A DNA stretch of 64,000 nucleotides, from positions 4,744,501-4,808,500 of the forward strand of contig NZ_VIWV01000001.1 of NCBI RefSeq assembly GCF_007829875.1. Reading direction: 5' to 3'. The first letter of the stretch is position 1; every line of letters starts with the position of its first letter. This document shows positions 53,229-62,162 of this stretch, one piece after another. The position numbers were made by a program, and so were the translations under genes. The notes under the pieces were generated by a model, which saw nothing but the letters and a program-made list of their open reading frames with translations, had not been told where the DNA came from and did not search any database. The stretch comes from Streptomyces capillispiralis (lineage in GTDB: Bacteria; Actinomycetota; Actinomycetes; Streptomycetales; Streptomycetaceae).

Positions 53229-54571
53229 CGCCGCACCTCCCGCCGCAGCCTGCGGATGTTGAACCACATCACCGGGATCACCAGCAGCAGCAGGAACACC
53301 GCGATCGCGCTGGCGACGCCGGGCTGGTCCTCGGAGAAGCCCTTGCGGTACAGCTCCAGCGCGAGGACGTTGGCGTCGTCCTGGGTGGAGCCCGGGGCGA
53401 TGATGAAGACCAGGTCGAACACCTTCAGCACGTTGATCATCAGGGTCACGGTGACGACCGCGAGGACGGGCGCCAGCAGGGGCACCGTGACCCTGCGGAA
53501 CACCTGCCACTCGTTCGCGCCGTCGACGCGGGCGGCCTCCAGCAGCTCCCGGGGCATGCCCGCGAGCCCGGCCGCGATCAGCACCATCGCGAAGCCCGCC
53601 CACATCCAGATGTACGAGCCGATGATCGCGGGGGTGACGAGCGACGGGCCGAGCCAGTCGAGGCCGTTGTACGGCGCCTTGAAGTTGTCCGCCGGCAGGC
53701 GCAGTTTCGCGCCGTCGGCCTGGGACGACAGGGAGAAGGTGCCGTCGGCGCCCGCCGTGGCCGTCTCCACCACCCTGCCGTCCCTGACGGCCTCGATCTT
53801 CATCCCGGCATAGCCCAGTTCGGCGGCGTCGACGCCGTTCAGCGTGCCGACGCCCTTGCCGCGGGTGAAGTCCTGCCAGGCGGTGCCGGTGATCCGGCCG
53901 TCCCGCGGCTTCGGCGCCGCGGCCCGCCGCGCGTCGTCCGGCATCAGGTCCGGGGCGACACCGACCAGCGGCAGCGCGACCGTGTCACCGGCGCTCACCG
54001 TCCCCTTGGTGACGAACGCGCCCCCGCCGGCCGGCTCCAGCGGCGACTCGCGGCCCGGGTGCGCCTTGGGGAACGCCGAGGACTGGGCGAAGGTGTCGTG
54101 CACCCCCACCCACACCGCGTTCGCCACGCCCTTGTCCGGGTCCTGGTCGTAGACGAGGCGGAAGATGATGCCGGCCGCCAGCATCGAGATCGCCATCGGC
54201 ATGAAGACGACCAGCTTGAACGCCGTGCCCCAGCGCACCCGTTCGGTCAGCACCGCGAAGACCAGCCCGAGTGCGGTGGCGACCGTCGGCGCGAACACCA
54301 CCCAGACGACGTTGTTCCTCAGGGCGGTGCGGATGCCGTCGTCGGTGAACAGGGTCCGGTAGTTGTCGAGTCCGGCGAAGCCGTCACCGGACTGGTCGTA
54401 GAAGCTGCGGACGACCGAGTACCCGATCGGGTAGACCACGAGCGCACCGAGCAGCACCAGCGCGGGCAGCAGGAACAGCGCCGCCACGGTGGTGCGGGTG
54501 CCGGTGACGCTCCCGCGCGACCTGGGAGGGGCGGGGGCCCTGCCGGGCCCCGCCGCCGTGTCCGACGCCAT
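53225..54571 (-). CDS. Carbohydrate ABC transporter permease, MalF-type with large extracytoplasmic insertion
   Basis: A 448-residue permease, about 140 residues longer than usual. After an N-terminal helix (AALFLLPALVLLGALVVYPIGYSVV) and the helices around residues 90-140, an insert runs from ~145 to ~305 between transmembrane helices. Inside it, DGRITGTAWQDFTRGKGVGTLNGVDAAELGYAGMKIEAVRDGRVVETATAGADGTFSLSS looks like a small beta-sandwich of the carboxypeptidase-regulatory/CNA-B class. The EAA loop ELLEAARVDGANEWQVFRRVTVPLL at ~342-365 is intact. It pairs with the MalG-type permease. The insertion may receive the binding protein or substrate. Confidence 0.88.
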   Translation of the reverse strand: MASDTAAGPGRAPAPPRSRGSVTGTRTTVAALFLLPALVLLGALVVYPIGYSVVRSFYDQSGDGFAGLDNYRTLFTDDGIRTALRNNVVWVVFAPTVATALGLVFAVLTERVRWGTAFKLVVFMPMAISMLAAGIIFRLVYDQDPDKGVANAVWVGVHDTFAQSSAFPKAHPGRESPLEPAGGGAFVTKGTVSAGDTVALPLVGVAPDLMPDDARRAAAPKPRDGRITGTAWQDFTRGKGVGTLNGVDAAELGYAGMKIEAVRDGRVVETATAGADGTFSLSSQADGAKLRLPADNFKAPYNGLDWLGPSLVTPAIIGSYIWMWAGFAMVLIAAGLAGMPRELLEAARVDGANEWQVFRRVTVPLLAPVLAVVTVTLMINVLKVFDLVFIIAPGSTQDDANVLALELYRKGFSEDQPGVASAIAVFLLLLVIPVMWFNIRRLRREVRR

Positions 54572-54578
54572 CGCCGGA

Positions 54579-55958
54579 TCAGTTCCCGTACGCCGCGGCC
54601 GCGTCGGCCTCCAGCTGCGCCTGCGCCCCCGCGACGTCCCGGGGGTTCTTCAGGAAGTCCTGCAGCGCCTTCCACTCGCCCTTGCCGGGGGTGCCGCCGA
54701 AGGCCTGCGGGGCCTGGTCGGACATGTCGAAGCGGAAGTCGTCACCGGCGTCGATCAGCGCCTTGGCCATCTTCCGCTGTATCTCGTTGGGGTACGCCGA
54801 GTCCGGCACGTTCCTGTTCGGCGAGAGGTAGCCGCCCAGCCCGGCGTGGATGCGCGCCGCGTCCGGGGAGGCCAGGAAGGTCGCCAGTGCCTGCGCCGCC
54901 TCGGAGTCCTCCAGGATCACCGCCGCGTCGCCGCCGGACACCACGGGCGGCGCGTCACCGACCGCCGGGAACGGGAACACCTTGGCGTCCGTCCCCACCT
55001 CCGCCTCGGTCTCACCGATGTTGACCTGCACGAAGTCGCCCTCGTAGACCATGCCGGCCTTGGGCTGGTCGCCGCCGGTGAAGGTCTGGGTCACGGACGC
55101 CGGGAAATCGGTCTGCAGCGCGCCGGACGCGCCGCCCGCGACGTAGTCCTTCCTGCCCCAGATCTCGGCGAGCGTGGTCAGCGCCTCCTTGACCGACGGG
55201 TCCGTCCACTTGATCTCGTGCCGGGCCAGCCGGTCGTACTTCTCCGGCCCCGCCTGGGACAGGTAGACGTTCTCGAACCAGTCGGTCAGCGTCCAGCCGT
55301 CGGCGCCGCCGACCGAGAACGGGGTGACCCCGGAGTCGTACACCGTCCGCGCGGCGGTGAGCAGTTCGTCCCACGTCTTCGGCTCGGCCGCGCCGGCGTT
55401 CTCGAAGACCTGGGCGTTGTACCAGATCAGCGACTTGTTGGCGGCCTTGTAGTAGACGCCGTACTGCTTGCCGTCGACCGTGCCGATGTCCTGCCAGCCC
55501 CGCGAGTAGTTCTCGGCGAGCTCCGCCCGCGCCTTGGCGCCGAGCGGCTTGGCCCAGTTCCGCTCCACGGCCTGCTTGATGGCGCCCGGCTGCGGCAGCA
55601 GCGCCACGTCCGGCGGGGCGCCGCCCGCGATCTTCGAGCCGAGGAAGTTGATGATCGGGTCCTGGGCGGGGACGAAGGTCACCTTGGCGCCGGTGCGCTT
55701 CTCGAACTCCGCGAGGACCTTCTTGAAGTTGGCCTGTTCCGCGCCGGTCCACACGGCGGCGACCTCCAGGCTCGCGCCGTCCAGCTCGGGCAGGGTGACG
55801 GTGTTCCCGGCCCCGCCGCCGCCCTTGTCCTTGTCGCCGCCGTTGTCGTCGTCGCCACCGCCGCACGCGGTCAGCGAGACCGCGAGCACTCCGGCGGCGA
55901 GGGCCGCGGCGGCCCTGGCGCCCCCGCGTATCCGGATGATCTGGCTCGTCCTGCGCAT
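54579..55958 (-). CDS. Carbohydrate-binding lipoprotein of ABC importer
   Basis: A 459-residue solute-binding protein of the bacterial extracellular solute-binding family 1. Signal sequence MRRTSQIIRIRGGARAAAALA... ends at the lipobox LTAC with Cys32, followed by a Gly/Asp linker. The mature part opens TVTLPELDGASLEVAAVWTGAEQANFKKVLAEFEKRTG, with the sugar-binding core GGADGWTLTDWFENVYLSQAG. It would deliver an oligosaccharide to the two permeases, whose genes follow 7 bases later. I start it at the ATG giving MRRTSQ; a longer in-frame reading from 56105 has no signal peptide. Three 10-bp direct repeats lie just upstream. Confidence 0.92.
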   Translation of the reverse strand: MRRTSQIIRIRGGARAAAALAAGVLAVSLTACGGGDDDNGGDKDKGGGGAGNTVTLPELDGASLEVAAVWTGAEQANFKKVLAEFEKRTGAKVTFVPAQDPIINFLGSKIAGGAPPDVALLPQPGAIKQAVERNWAKPLGAKARAELAENYSRGWQDIGTVDGKQYGVYYKAANKSLIWYNAQVFENAGAAEPKTWDELLTAARTVYDSGVTPFSVGGADGWTLTDWFENVYLSQAGPEKYDRLARHEIKWTDPSVKEALTTLAEIWGRKDYVAGGASGALQTDFPASVTQTFTGGDQPKAGMVYEGDFVQVNIGETEAEVGTDAKVFPFPAVGDAPPVVSGGDAAVILEDSEAAQALATFLASPDAARIHAGLGGYLSPNRNVPDSAYPNEIQRKMAKALIDAGDDFRFDMSDQAPQAFGGTPGKGEWKALQDFLKNPRDVAGAQAQLEADAAAAYGN

Positions 55959-55972
55959 CACTGCCCCGTTCT

Positions 55973-56002
55973 TCGTACGTCGTCGTACTTCGTCGAACGT
56001 CC
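55973..56002 (-). repeat. Three tandem 10-bp repeats upstream of the ABC importer operon
   Basis: TCGTACGTCG, TCGTACTTCG and TCGAACGTCC lie back to back (plus-strand reading), 15-45 bases before the lipoprotein start. Helical-turn spacing and position suggest a regulator-binding array overlapping the 5' leader; no regulator gene is adjacent, so the protein is unknown. Confidence 0.55.
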
Positions 56003-56142
56003 AGCGCTGTCCCCTGCGCTCTGGTCTACGCCCGGGGGGTGGGGGTGGCAAGACCGCGTCCCGCGTCAACTCCGCGATCGTGACCACGTCGTGACCGGGC
56101 GTCACCGCGGAGGGAGCGGGGGCGGGTGGCAGGCGTGCCGGG

Positions 56143-59100
56143 TCAGAGCAGCGACGGGACCTCCGCCGCCGACACCTGGCGGGCCGCCCGCTCCAACGCG
56201 CTGGCGAGCAGGGCCAGATCGGTGGGCCCGTTGCCGAGTTCGCGGACCTGGCGGCGGGCCGGGGGGTCGCCCATGCGGTGCCACTCCAGAGGGACGACCG
56301 TCGGCCGCAGGGTCGCCGTCCGGGGGATGCGGCCGGTGACCCGGCCGCCCTGGAACGCCGTCTCCCGCCCGTCCGGGTGGGCCAGCCGCCCCCGCCCGGG
56401 CGCCGGGTCCTCCGGGCCGCCCCCGGTCACCGGCGCGTCCAGCGTGACCCGCAGCGACGCCTGCCGGGCCGGCTCGGTCCGCGCCGTCCGGGCGCAGGGG
56501 CCGGTGGCCGACACCAGGTGCACGCCCAGCCGCTCGCCGTCGCGCGCCACCGCCTCCAGGGCCCGCAGCACCGAACCGGCCGCGGGCCGCCCCGGGGAGC
56601 CGAGCGCCGGGGAGACCAGCGCGTCCAGGTCGTCCACGACCACCACCAGCCGGGGCAGCGGCGGCGCGGCCTGCGTCTTGCGCCGGTCCGCTCCCGGCCG
56701 CAGCCGCAGCGTCGAACTGGGCGGGGTGTCGAGGTCGCCGTTCTGCTCACCGGCCCCCGCCGTGCGGGAGGCGGCCGTGCGCTGGGCGACCATGCGGTCC
56801 GACAGGGTGCGGCCGGTGTGCCACTCCGCGAAGTCCGACCGGCCCAGCAGCTCCGCCCGCCGCTTCAGCTCGGCGCTCAGGGACTGCGCGAATTCCCGCA
56901 TCCGCACCGGGTCGTTGGCGGAGAGGTGCGTGGTGACGTGCGGTACGTCCGTGCAGACCCGCAGGCCCTCACCGTGCGGGGCGCCCGCCGCCGGGGTGCC
57001 CCGGCCGTCGACCAGCACGATGCCCAGCCGGTCGGGACGCTCGGCGGCGGCCAGCGAGGCGACGAGGGCCCGCAGCAGTTCCGTACGGCCGCTGCCGGGC
57101 GGCCCCTCGACCAGCAGGTGCGGTCCGTCGGCGGCGAGGTCGGCGGTGACGGGGCCGCGCGGTCCGGCGCCCAGTATGGCGGTGACGCGTCCGCCGAGCG
57201 CCTCCGTGTCGTCCGCCGCGTCCGCCCAACGGGCCATCAGCGAGGCGGGGGTGGCCCGGGCCAGGCCCAGCTCGTCCAGCAGCCGCGCCGACTGCGGCAA
57301 CGGCGCCGACACACGCGCGTGCCGCTCGGCGCCGGTGCCGTCCGTGCGCAGCGGGGCCAGCGCCCGCGCGAACCGCTCGGCCCAGGCGGGGGAGACCGCG
57401 TCGACGGTGGCGAGGGTGCCGTGCCCGACGGGGCCGGGCACCGTCCCCGCGCCGGTCGCGGCCACTCGCAGCAGCCGCAGCGCGGTCGCCACGTCCCCGC
57501 TGAGCAGGGCGACCGCCCCGCACGACCGGAACGCCGGCGCCACCGCGCAGGCCGCCTCGTACGTCTCCGTCACCGGGGACGCCGGGGAGGCGGCGGCGGT
57601 CTCGGCGAGGCACAGCAGGTGGATCCCGGCCCGCGGCCCCTCCAGCGCCAGCCGTGCCACGGCCTCGCGCACATCGGGGGCGCCCGGATCGCCGTCCACG
57701 ACGACCACGGTGTACGGCCCCCCGTCCCGGGCCACCGGTATGAGGGGGGCGGCCGGGCCGGCCGCGGCCGCGTGGTCGTGGTCCGCCAGCCGGCGCAGCA
57801 GTTCCTCCGCGCGGGCCGTGGCCTGCTCGGGGTCGTGGGCGAGCAGCAGGCGGCAGTCCTGGCCGTGGCCGGGGCGCACGTGCGGCAGCCAGCCCAGCCA
57901 GGACCACTCGGCGGTGCGCTCCGCCAGGGGCCGGGAGGGGTCCGCGGCGATCAGCACGATCTCCAGGGAGTCGGGGGAGTGCAGCGCGGCGAGCTGGGCC
58001 AGCACCGCGCGGGCCAGTCCGGCGAGCCGCTCGCGCGGGCCGGCCAGCCCCAGCGCGCCGACCTCGCGCAGCCCCGTGGTGACGGGTACGGCGGGCAGCA
58101 GACCGGAGCCGTCCGGCGCGGGCCGGTCCGCCGTGCCGAGCCGCACCGCCAGTGCCTCCGGGTGGCCAGGGCCGCGCTCCCACAGCCGGGGTCCGGGGCC
58201 CAGCGCGGTCAGCAGCAGCGTGGCGGGGTCGGGCCAGGTCTCGGGCGCGGCGGGGGCGGCCGGGGCGGTTTCGGGCACGGCACCGGGGTCCGCCGCGCCG
58301 TGCGCGGCCGCCGCGGCCTCCGGTTCCTGCCGTCCGCCGGCCAGCCGCCGCGCCCAGGCGGTGAGCCCGCCGCGCTTGCGTCCGGCGGGCGGCCGGGGGA
58401 GGTCGGTACCGCGGACGGGGGTGCCCTTGCGGGTGCCGGGGCGGGGGGCGGTGGAGCGGTCCTCGCCGTGGGGGACGGAGTGGTCCCCGCCGTAGGGGGC
58501 GGCGGAGTGTTCCCCGCCGTACGGGGCGGCGGGCATGTGACCGGTGGCGGGGCCCGTGGTGGGTCCGGTGAGACGGTCGGGGGCGGGGGAGGGTGCGGTG
58601 CGCGGGTCGGGTGAGGGGACGGGCGCGGTGCGATGGTCCGGGGCGGGTGACGGTGAGGCGGAGGGCGCGGTGCGGTGGTCCGGCGGGGCGGCGGGGGTCC
58701 GATCGGTCGGCGGGACGGCCGGACCGCCGGCGTCACGGCCCGGAGCGCGGCCGGCGCCCGGGCGGCCCGCAGTGGCCCCGGAGGCCGGATCGCCCCCGTC
58801 GAAGGCGGGACCGGCGGGATGATGTCCGGTGGCGCCGCCCGGCTCCGCAGGGTGCGGGCCCACTCCGGAGCGTCCGGCGTGCGTCTCCCGGTCGGCGGAC
58901 GACGGCGGCTGCGGGACGCGGCGCCCGTCGGGGAAGCGGGGTACGTCACCCCGGGCGACCGTGTGCACCACGCGCCCTCCGGCGCCGGTCCCGCGGTGCT
59001 CGATCCCGGGCGCGCCGCCCTGCCCCGGCACCTGCGGCCCCCGCGCCGAGCCGTCGCCCCGACCGTCCCCGGTCGCACGGGAGCCGAGGGAGTCGCGGGC

Positions 59101-59913
59101 GTCCTGCGCGCCCCCCGGGTCCCGTTCCGCGCCCCGCGCGGGGGCGGCCCAGGAACCGCCGGAGCCGTACGAGTGATGGGTGGGCGCCATCGGTGCCGCC
59201 CCGGGCCCGTGGACGGGCGCGCCGGTGTCCGGGCCGCGCCGCGGGCCCAGCACCCGGACGTGCCCCTCCCCGTCCGGCGTGGTGGCCGCCCGCGCCCGGG
59301 GGCCCGCGGCCGGGGTCAGGCGCAGGGCCGACTCACCGATGCGCAGGAGCGCTCCCGGGGCCAGCCGGACCGGGCGCGGACCCACCCGCCGCCCGTCCAG
59401 CGTGGTGCCGTTGGTGGAGCCGAGGTCGGCGACCGAGACGCGGCCGTCGGAGCCGACCGTCACCGCGCAGTGCAGCCGGGAGACGTCGGGGTCGTCGAGC
59501 GGCACATCGGCGTCGGCGGACCGGCCTATGCGGATCTCCCCGCCGTGCAGCAGGTGCACACCGCCCGCGTCGGGACCGGCGACGACATGCAGCCGGGTCG
59601 GGGTGTCGTCCAGCTCGGGATGCGGCTCGGGCTCGCCCGGGGCGCCCACGGCCAGCACCGCGCCGTCGATCAGCGGCGGCTCGCCGAGCGTGCACCGCTG
59701 GGCGTCCAGCCGCTGGTCACCGGCGTACAGCACCGGAGTGCCCGAGGAGCCGGAGGTGCCGTCCCCGCCGGCGACCGCGGAGGCCAGGGCGGAGGCGACG
59801 GCGGCCAGGGCCGTGCCCGCGGGCGCCGTGACCAGTACGTCGCAGCTCGCGGCCCGCTCCCGCGCGGGGGAGGAGGGGCCGAGCGGGTCTACGACGGTCA
59901 GCCGGATCTGCAT
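56143..59913 (-). CDS. FHA-domain, FtsK/SpoIIIE-like (EssC-like) ATPase protein
   Basis: A 1256-residue protein. The N-terminal ~90 residues (MQIRLTVVDPLG..., LYAGDQRLDAQRCTLGEPPLIDGAVLAVG) resemble the first FHA-like module of EssC-type secretion ATPases. A typical FHA domain follows (IRIGRSADADVPL, VSRLHCAVTV, LGSTNGTTLDG). About 300 residues are a Pro/Gly/Arg-rich linker with DHRTAPSPAP-like repeats. The C-terminal ~600 residues contain FtsK-like folds; only one clear P-loop (GPPGSGRTELL, ~residue 935) with Walker B (LVVVVDDLDALV, ~1090) is seen. It is divergent from kinases pkaA/pkaB, so its FHA may read their phosphothreonines. Confidence 0.85.
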   Translation of the reverse strand: MQIRLTVVDPLGPSSPARERAASCDVLVTAPAGTALAAVASALASAVAGGDGTSGSSGTPVLYAGDQRLDAQRCTLGEPPLIDGAVLAVGAPGEPEPHPELDDTPTRLHVVAGPDAGGVHLLHGGEIRIGRSADADVPLDDPDVSRLHCAVTVGSDGRVSVADLGSTNGTTLDGRRVGPRPVRLAPGALLRIGESALRLTPAAGPRARAATTPDGEGHVRVLGPRRGPDTGAPVHGPGAAPMAPTHHSYGSGGSWAAPARGAERDPGGAQDARDSLGSRATGDGRGDGSARGPQVPGQGGAPGIEHRGTGAGGRVVHTVARGDVPRFPDGRRVPQPPSSADRETHAGRSGVGPHPAEPGGATGHHPAGPAFDGGDPASGATAGRPGAGRAPGRDAGGPAVPPTDRTPAAPPDHRTAPSASPSPAPDHRTAPVPSPDPRTAPSPAPDRLTGPTTGPATGHMPAAPYGGEHSAAPYGGDHSVPHGEDRSTAPRPGTRKGTPVRGTDLPRPPAGRKRGGLTAWARRLAGGRQEPEAAAAAHGAADPGAVPETAPAAPAAPETWPDPATLLLTALGPGPRLWERGPGHPEALAVRLGTADRPAPDGSGLLPAVPVTTGLREVGALGLAGPRERLAGLARAVLAQLAALHSPDSLEIVLIAADPSRPLAERTAEWSWLGWLPHVRPGHGQDCRLLLAHDPEQATARAEELLRRLADHDHAAAAGPAAPLIPVARDGGPYTVVVVDGDPGAPDVREAVARLALEGPRAGIHLLCLAETAAASPASPVTETYEAACAVAPAFRSCGAVALLSGDVATALRLLRVAATGAGTVPGPVGHGTLATVDAVSPAWAERFARALAPLRTDGTGAERHARVSAPLPQSARLLDELGLARATPASLMARWADAADDTEALGGRVTAILGAGPRGPVTADLAADGPHLLVEGPPGSGRTELLRALVASLAAAERPDRLGIVLVDGRGTPAAGAPHGEGLRVCTDVPHVTTHLSANDPVRMREFAQSLSAELKRRAELLGRSDFAEWHTGRTLSDRMVAQRTAASRTAGAGEQNGDLDTPPSSTLRLRPGADRRKTQAAPPLPRLVVVVDDLDALVSPALGSPGRPAAGSVLRALEAVARDGERLGVHLVSATGPCARTARTEPARQASLRVTLDAPVTGGGPEDPAPGRGRLAHPDGRETAFQGGRVTGRIPRTATLRPTVVPLEWHRMGDPPARRQVRELGNGPTDLALLASALERAARQVSAAEVPSLL

Positions 59914-60376
59914 CGCCGTCAGCGGTCCCTTCTGCGCGAGCGCCCGCGACAACGGGGGAACGAAGCCGCCCCGCGGTCCCCCGCCGCGGACTACCCCCAC
60001 CACCACACGCGCACGTACGGCCAGTAACTGGGAGGCATCCTCGCACCTGCCACCGACAACGCGCCCGCCCTCCGGCATCGAATGATCTTGATTGGTCGGC
60101 TCTGCCCTCAAAAATGCCTGACAGGTGACGGGCAGGTGATCGTTTCAAGCCCATTCGAGATCGGCCACTTCCGGTGTGCGGCAACCGACGGACCGGGTTC
60201 AGCGTCTTTCCTTCGAACCTCCGAACAGGGACGGGAACCGGTGAACGAGGCCCCCGCGCGGACGAGGTCGAAGTCGACCGGCCGGTATCCCGCGCGGCGG
60301 CACTACAGTGGGGCGGAACATTCCGTAGCACGGTGGACCACGGTGTGCGCCAAGCAATCAGCAGGGAGTGCGTGAC
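59914..60376. other. Divergent control region, FHA-ATPase / pkaA
   Basis: 463 bases without a credible gene. The part near 60088-60140 (TTGATTGG, CTCAAAAATG) is the most A/T-rich and probably carries promoters. CACTACAGTGG around 60300-60311 contains TACAGT, a possible -10 for pkaA about 70 bases before its start, without a clear -35. Short open frames here lack the genome's third-position bias. Confidence 0.45.
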
Positions 60377-62053
60377 GTGCGGCCAGTCGGCAGCAAGTAC
60401 CTGCTCGAGGAGCCGCTCGGACGCGGCGCCACGGGCACCGTCTGGCGAGCCCGCCAGCGCGAGACCGCGGGTGCCGAGGCGGCCGTGCCCGGACAGCCCG
60501 GCGAGACCGTCGCGATCAAGGTCCTCAAGGAGGAGCTCGCCAACGACGCCGACGTCGTGATGCGGTTCCTGCGCGAGCGGTCCGTGCTGCTGCGGCTCAC
60601 CCACCCCAACATCGTCCGGGTCCGCGACCTGGTGGTCGAGGGCGATCTGCTGGCCTTGGTCATGGACCTCATCGACGGTCCCGACCTGCACCGCCACCTG
60701 CGCGAGAACGGCCCGTTCACCCCCGTGGCCGCCGCGTTGCTGACCGCGCAGATCGCCGACGCGCTCGGCGCCAGCCACGCCGACGGCGTGGTCCACCGCG
60801 ACCTGAAGCCCGCCAACGTCCTGCTCAGGCAGCAGGGCGGCGAGATGCACCCGATGCTGACCGACTTCGGCATCGCCCGCCTCGCCGACTCCCCGGGCCT
60901 GACCCGCACCCACGAGTTCGTCGGCACGCCCGCCTACATCGCCCCCGAGTCCGCCGAGGGCCGCCCGCAGACCTCCGCCGTGGACATCTACGGCGCCGGC
61001 ATCCTGCTGTACGAGCTGGTCACCGGCCGTCCGCCGTTCTCCGGCGGCTCCGCGCTGGAGGTGCTGCACCAGCACCTGAGCGCCGAACCGCGCCGCCCCT
61101 CCACGGTCCCCGACCCGCTGTGGACGGTCATCGAGCGCTGCCTGCGCAAGAACCCCGACGAGCGGCCCAGCGCCGAGAACCTCGCCCGCGGCCTGCGCGT
61201 CGTCGCCGACGGCATCGGCGTGCACGCGAACTCGGGGCAGATCGCCGCCGCCGAGAACGTCGGTGTGCTCCTCGCCCCCGACCCGGCCCCCGCGCCGGTG
61301 CCGGGCGTGCCCGGCGGCGACGCCGACCCGACGCAGGTGCTGCCGCACGGCGCGGGCGCCTACGACCCCAACGGCGCCACCAGCGTCCTGCCCCAGACCG
61401 GCGGACCGGCCGGCGCCGCCGACCCCACCGCCGTGCTGCCGCCGGTGCCGCCCGGGCAGCCGGGGCAGTCCGGCGGGCCCGGCCCCGAGGACCCGCACCC
61501 CTGGCAGAACCAGCTGCGCGCGGCCCGCGACCGCAACGAGCAGACCCAGGTCCAGTACCTCGACCCGAACCAGGACCCGCTGCGCCGCCGCCCCCAGCGG
61601 CAGGTCGCCCGGCCCCAGCAGCAGCCGCCGCAGGGACGCCCCCAGCCGCAGCCCGGCCCCGGCTACGGCCACCCGCAGCAGCACCAGCAGCAGCACCAGC
61701 CGCAGCAGTACGCCCCGCCCCAGCCGCCACCGCAGCCCCAGCGGCCCCGGCAGCCGCAGCCCCAGCGGTACGCGCCGGCGCCGGAGCCGCAGGCCCCGGC
61801 CCGTGCGCCGCGGCAGCGCGGCGCCAACCCGATGCGGATCCCCGGCCTCGGCTGCCTCAAGGGCTGCCTGTTCACGATCGTCATCCTGTTCGTCGCGGGA
61901 TGGCTGATCTGGGAGCTGAGCCCGCTCCAGGACTGGATCGGCACCGGCAAGGGCTACTGGGAGCAGCTCTCCGACTGGTTCGGCACGGTGACCGGCTGGA
62001 TCGACGAGCTGGGCGGCCCCTCGGAGCCCTCGGGAACCTCCGGGACGAACTGA
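60377..62053 (+). CDS. pkaA: Serine/threonine protein kinase PkaA
   Basis: A 558-residue eukaryotic-type kinase matching Streptomyces PkaA. The kinase domain spans about residues 8-265: glycine loop GRGATGTVW, VAIKVLK lysine, HRDLKPANVLL catalytic loop, DFGIARL, activation segment FVGTPAYIAPES. A ~220-residue Pro/Gln-rich linker (QQHQQQHQPQQYAPPQP region) leads to one transmembrane helix (LFTIVILFVAGWLIWEL, ~500-515) and a short outside tail, so the kinase faces the cytoplasm. The start is GTG at 60377, with GGGAG eight bases before it; a GTG nine bases upstream is too close to that site. Confidence 0.95.
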   Translation: MRPVGSKYLLEEPLGRGATGTVWRARQRETAGAEAAVPGQPGETVAIKVLKEELANDADVVMRFLRERSVLLRLTHPNIVRVRDLVVEGDLLALVMDLIDGPDLHRHLRENGPFTPVAAALLTAQIADALGASHADGVVHRDLKPANVLLRQQGGEMHPMLTDFGIARLADSPGLTRTHEFVGTPAYIAPESAEGRPQTSAVDIYGAGILLYELVTGRPPFSGGSALEVLHQHLSAEPRRPSTVPDPLWTVIERCLRKNPDERPSAENLARGLRVVADGIGVHANSGQIAAAENVGVLLAPDPAPAPVPGVPGGDADPTQVLPHGAGAYDPNGATSVLPQTGGPAGAADPTAVLPPVPPGQPGQSGGPGPEDPHPWQNQLRAARDRNEQTQVQYLDPNQDPLRRRPQRQVARPQQQPPQGRPQPQPGPGYGHPQQHQQQHQPQQYAPPQPPPQPQRPRQPQPQRYAPAPEPQAPARAPRQRGANPMRIPGLGCLKGCLFTIVILFVAGWLIWELSPLQDWIGTGKGYWEQLSDWFGTVTGWIDELGGPSEPSGTSGTN

Positions 62054-62162
62054 GCCTGTTTGCTGATTTGTCGACATTCGGGGGCCGATTTCCGGATCCG
62101 CGGTGAAGGCCGGCTCCCCGGACGCGTAGCTTGGGCGACAACACGCGTCGGTAGGAGCAGTC

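Noticed and set aside
60082..60375. Small plus-strand frame of 97 codons upstream of pkaA
   Set aside because: Mixed third-position composition, no ribosome site and no similarity that I recognise; the region is better explained as a divergent promoter.
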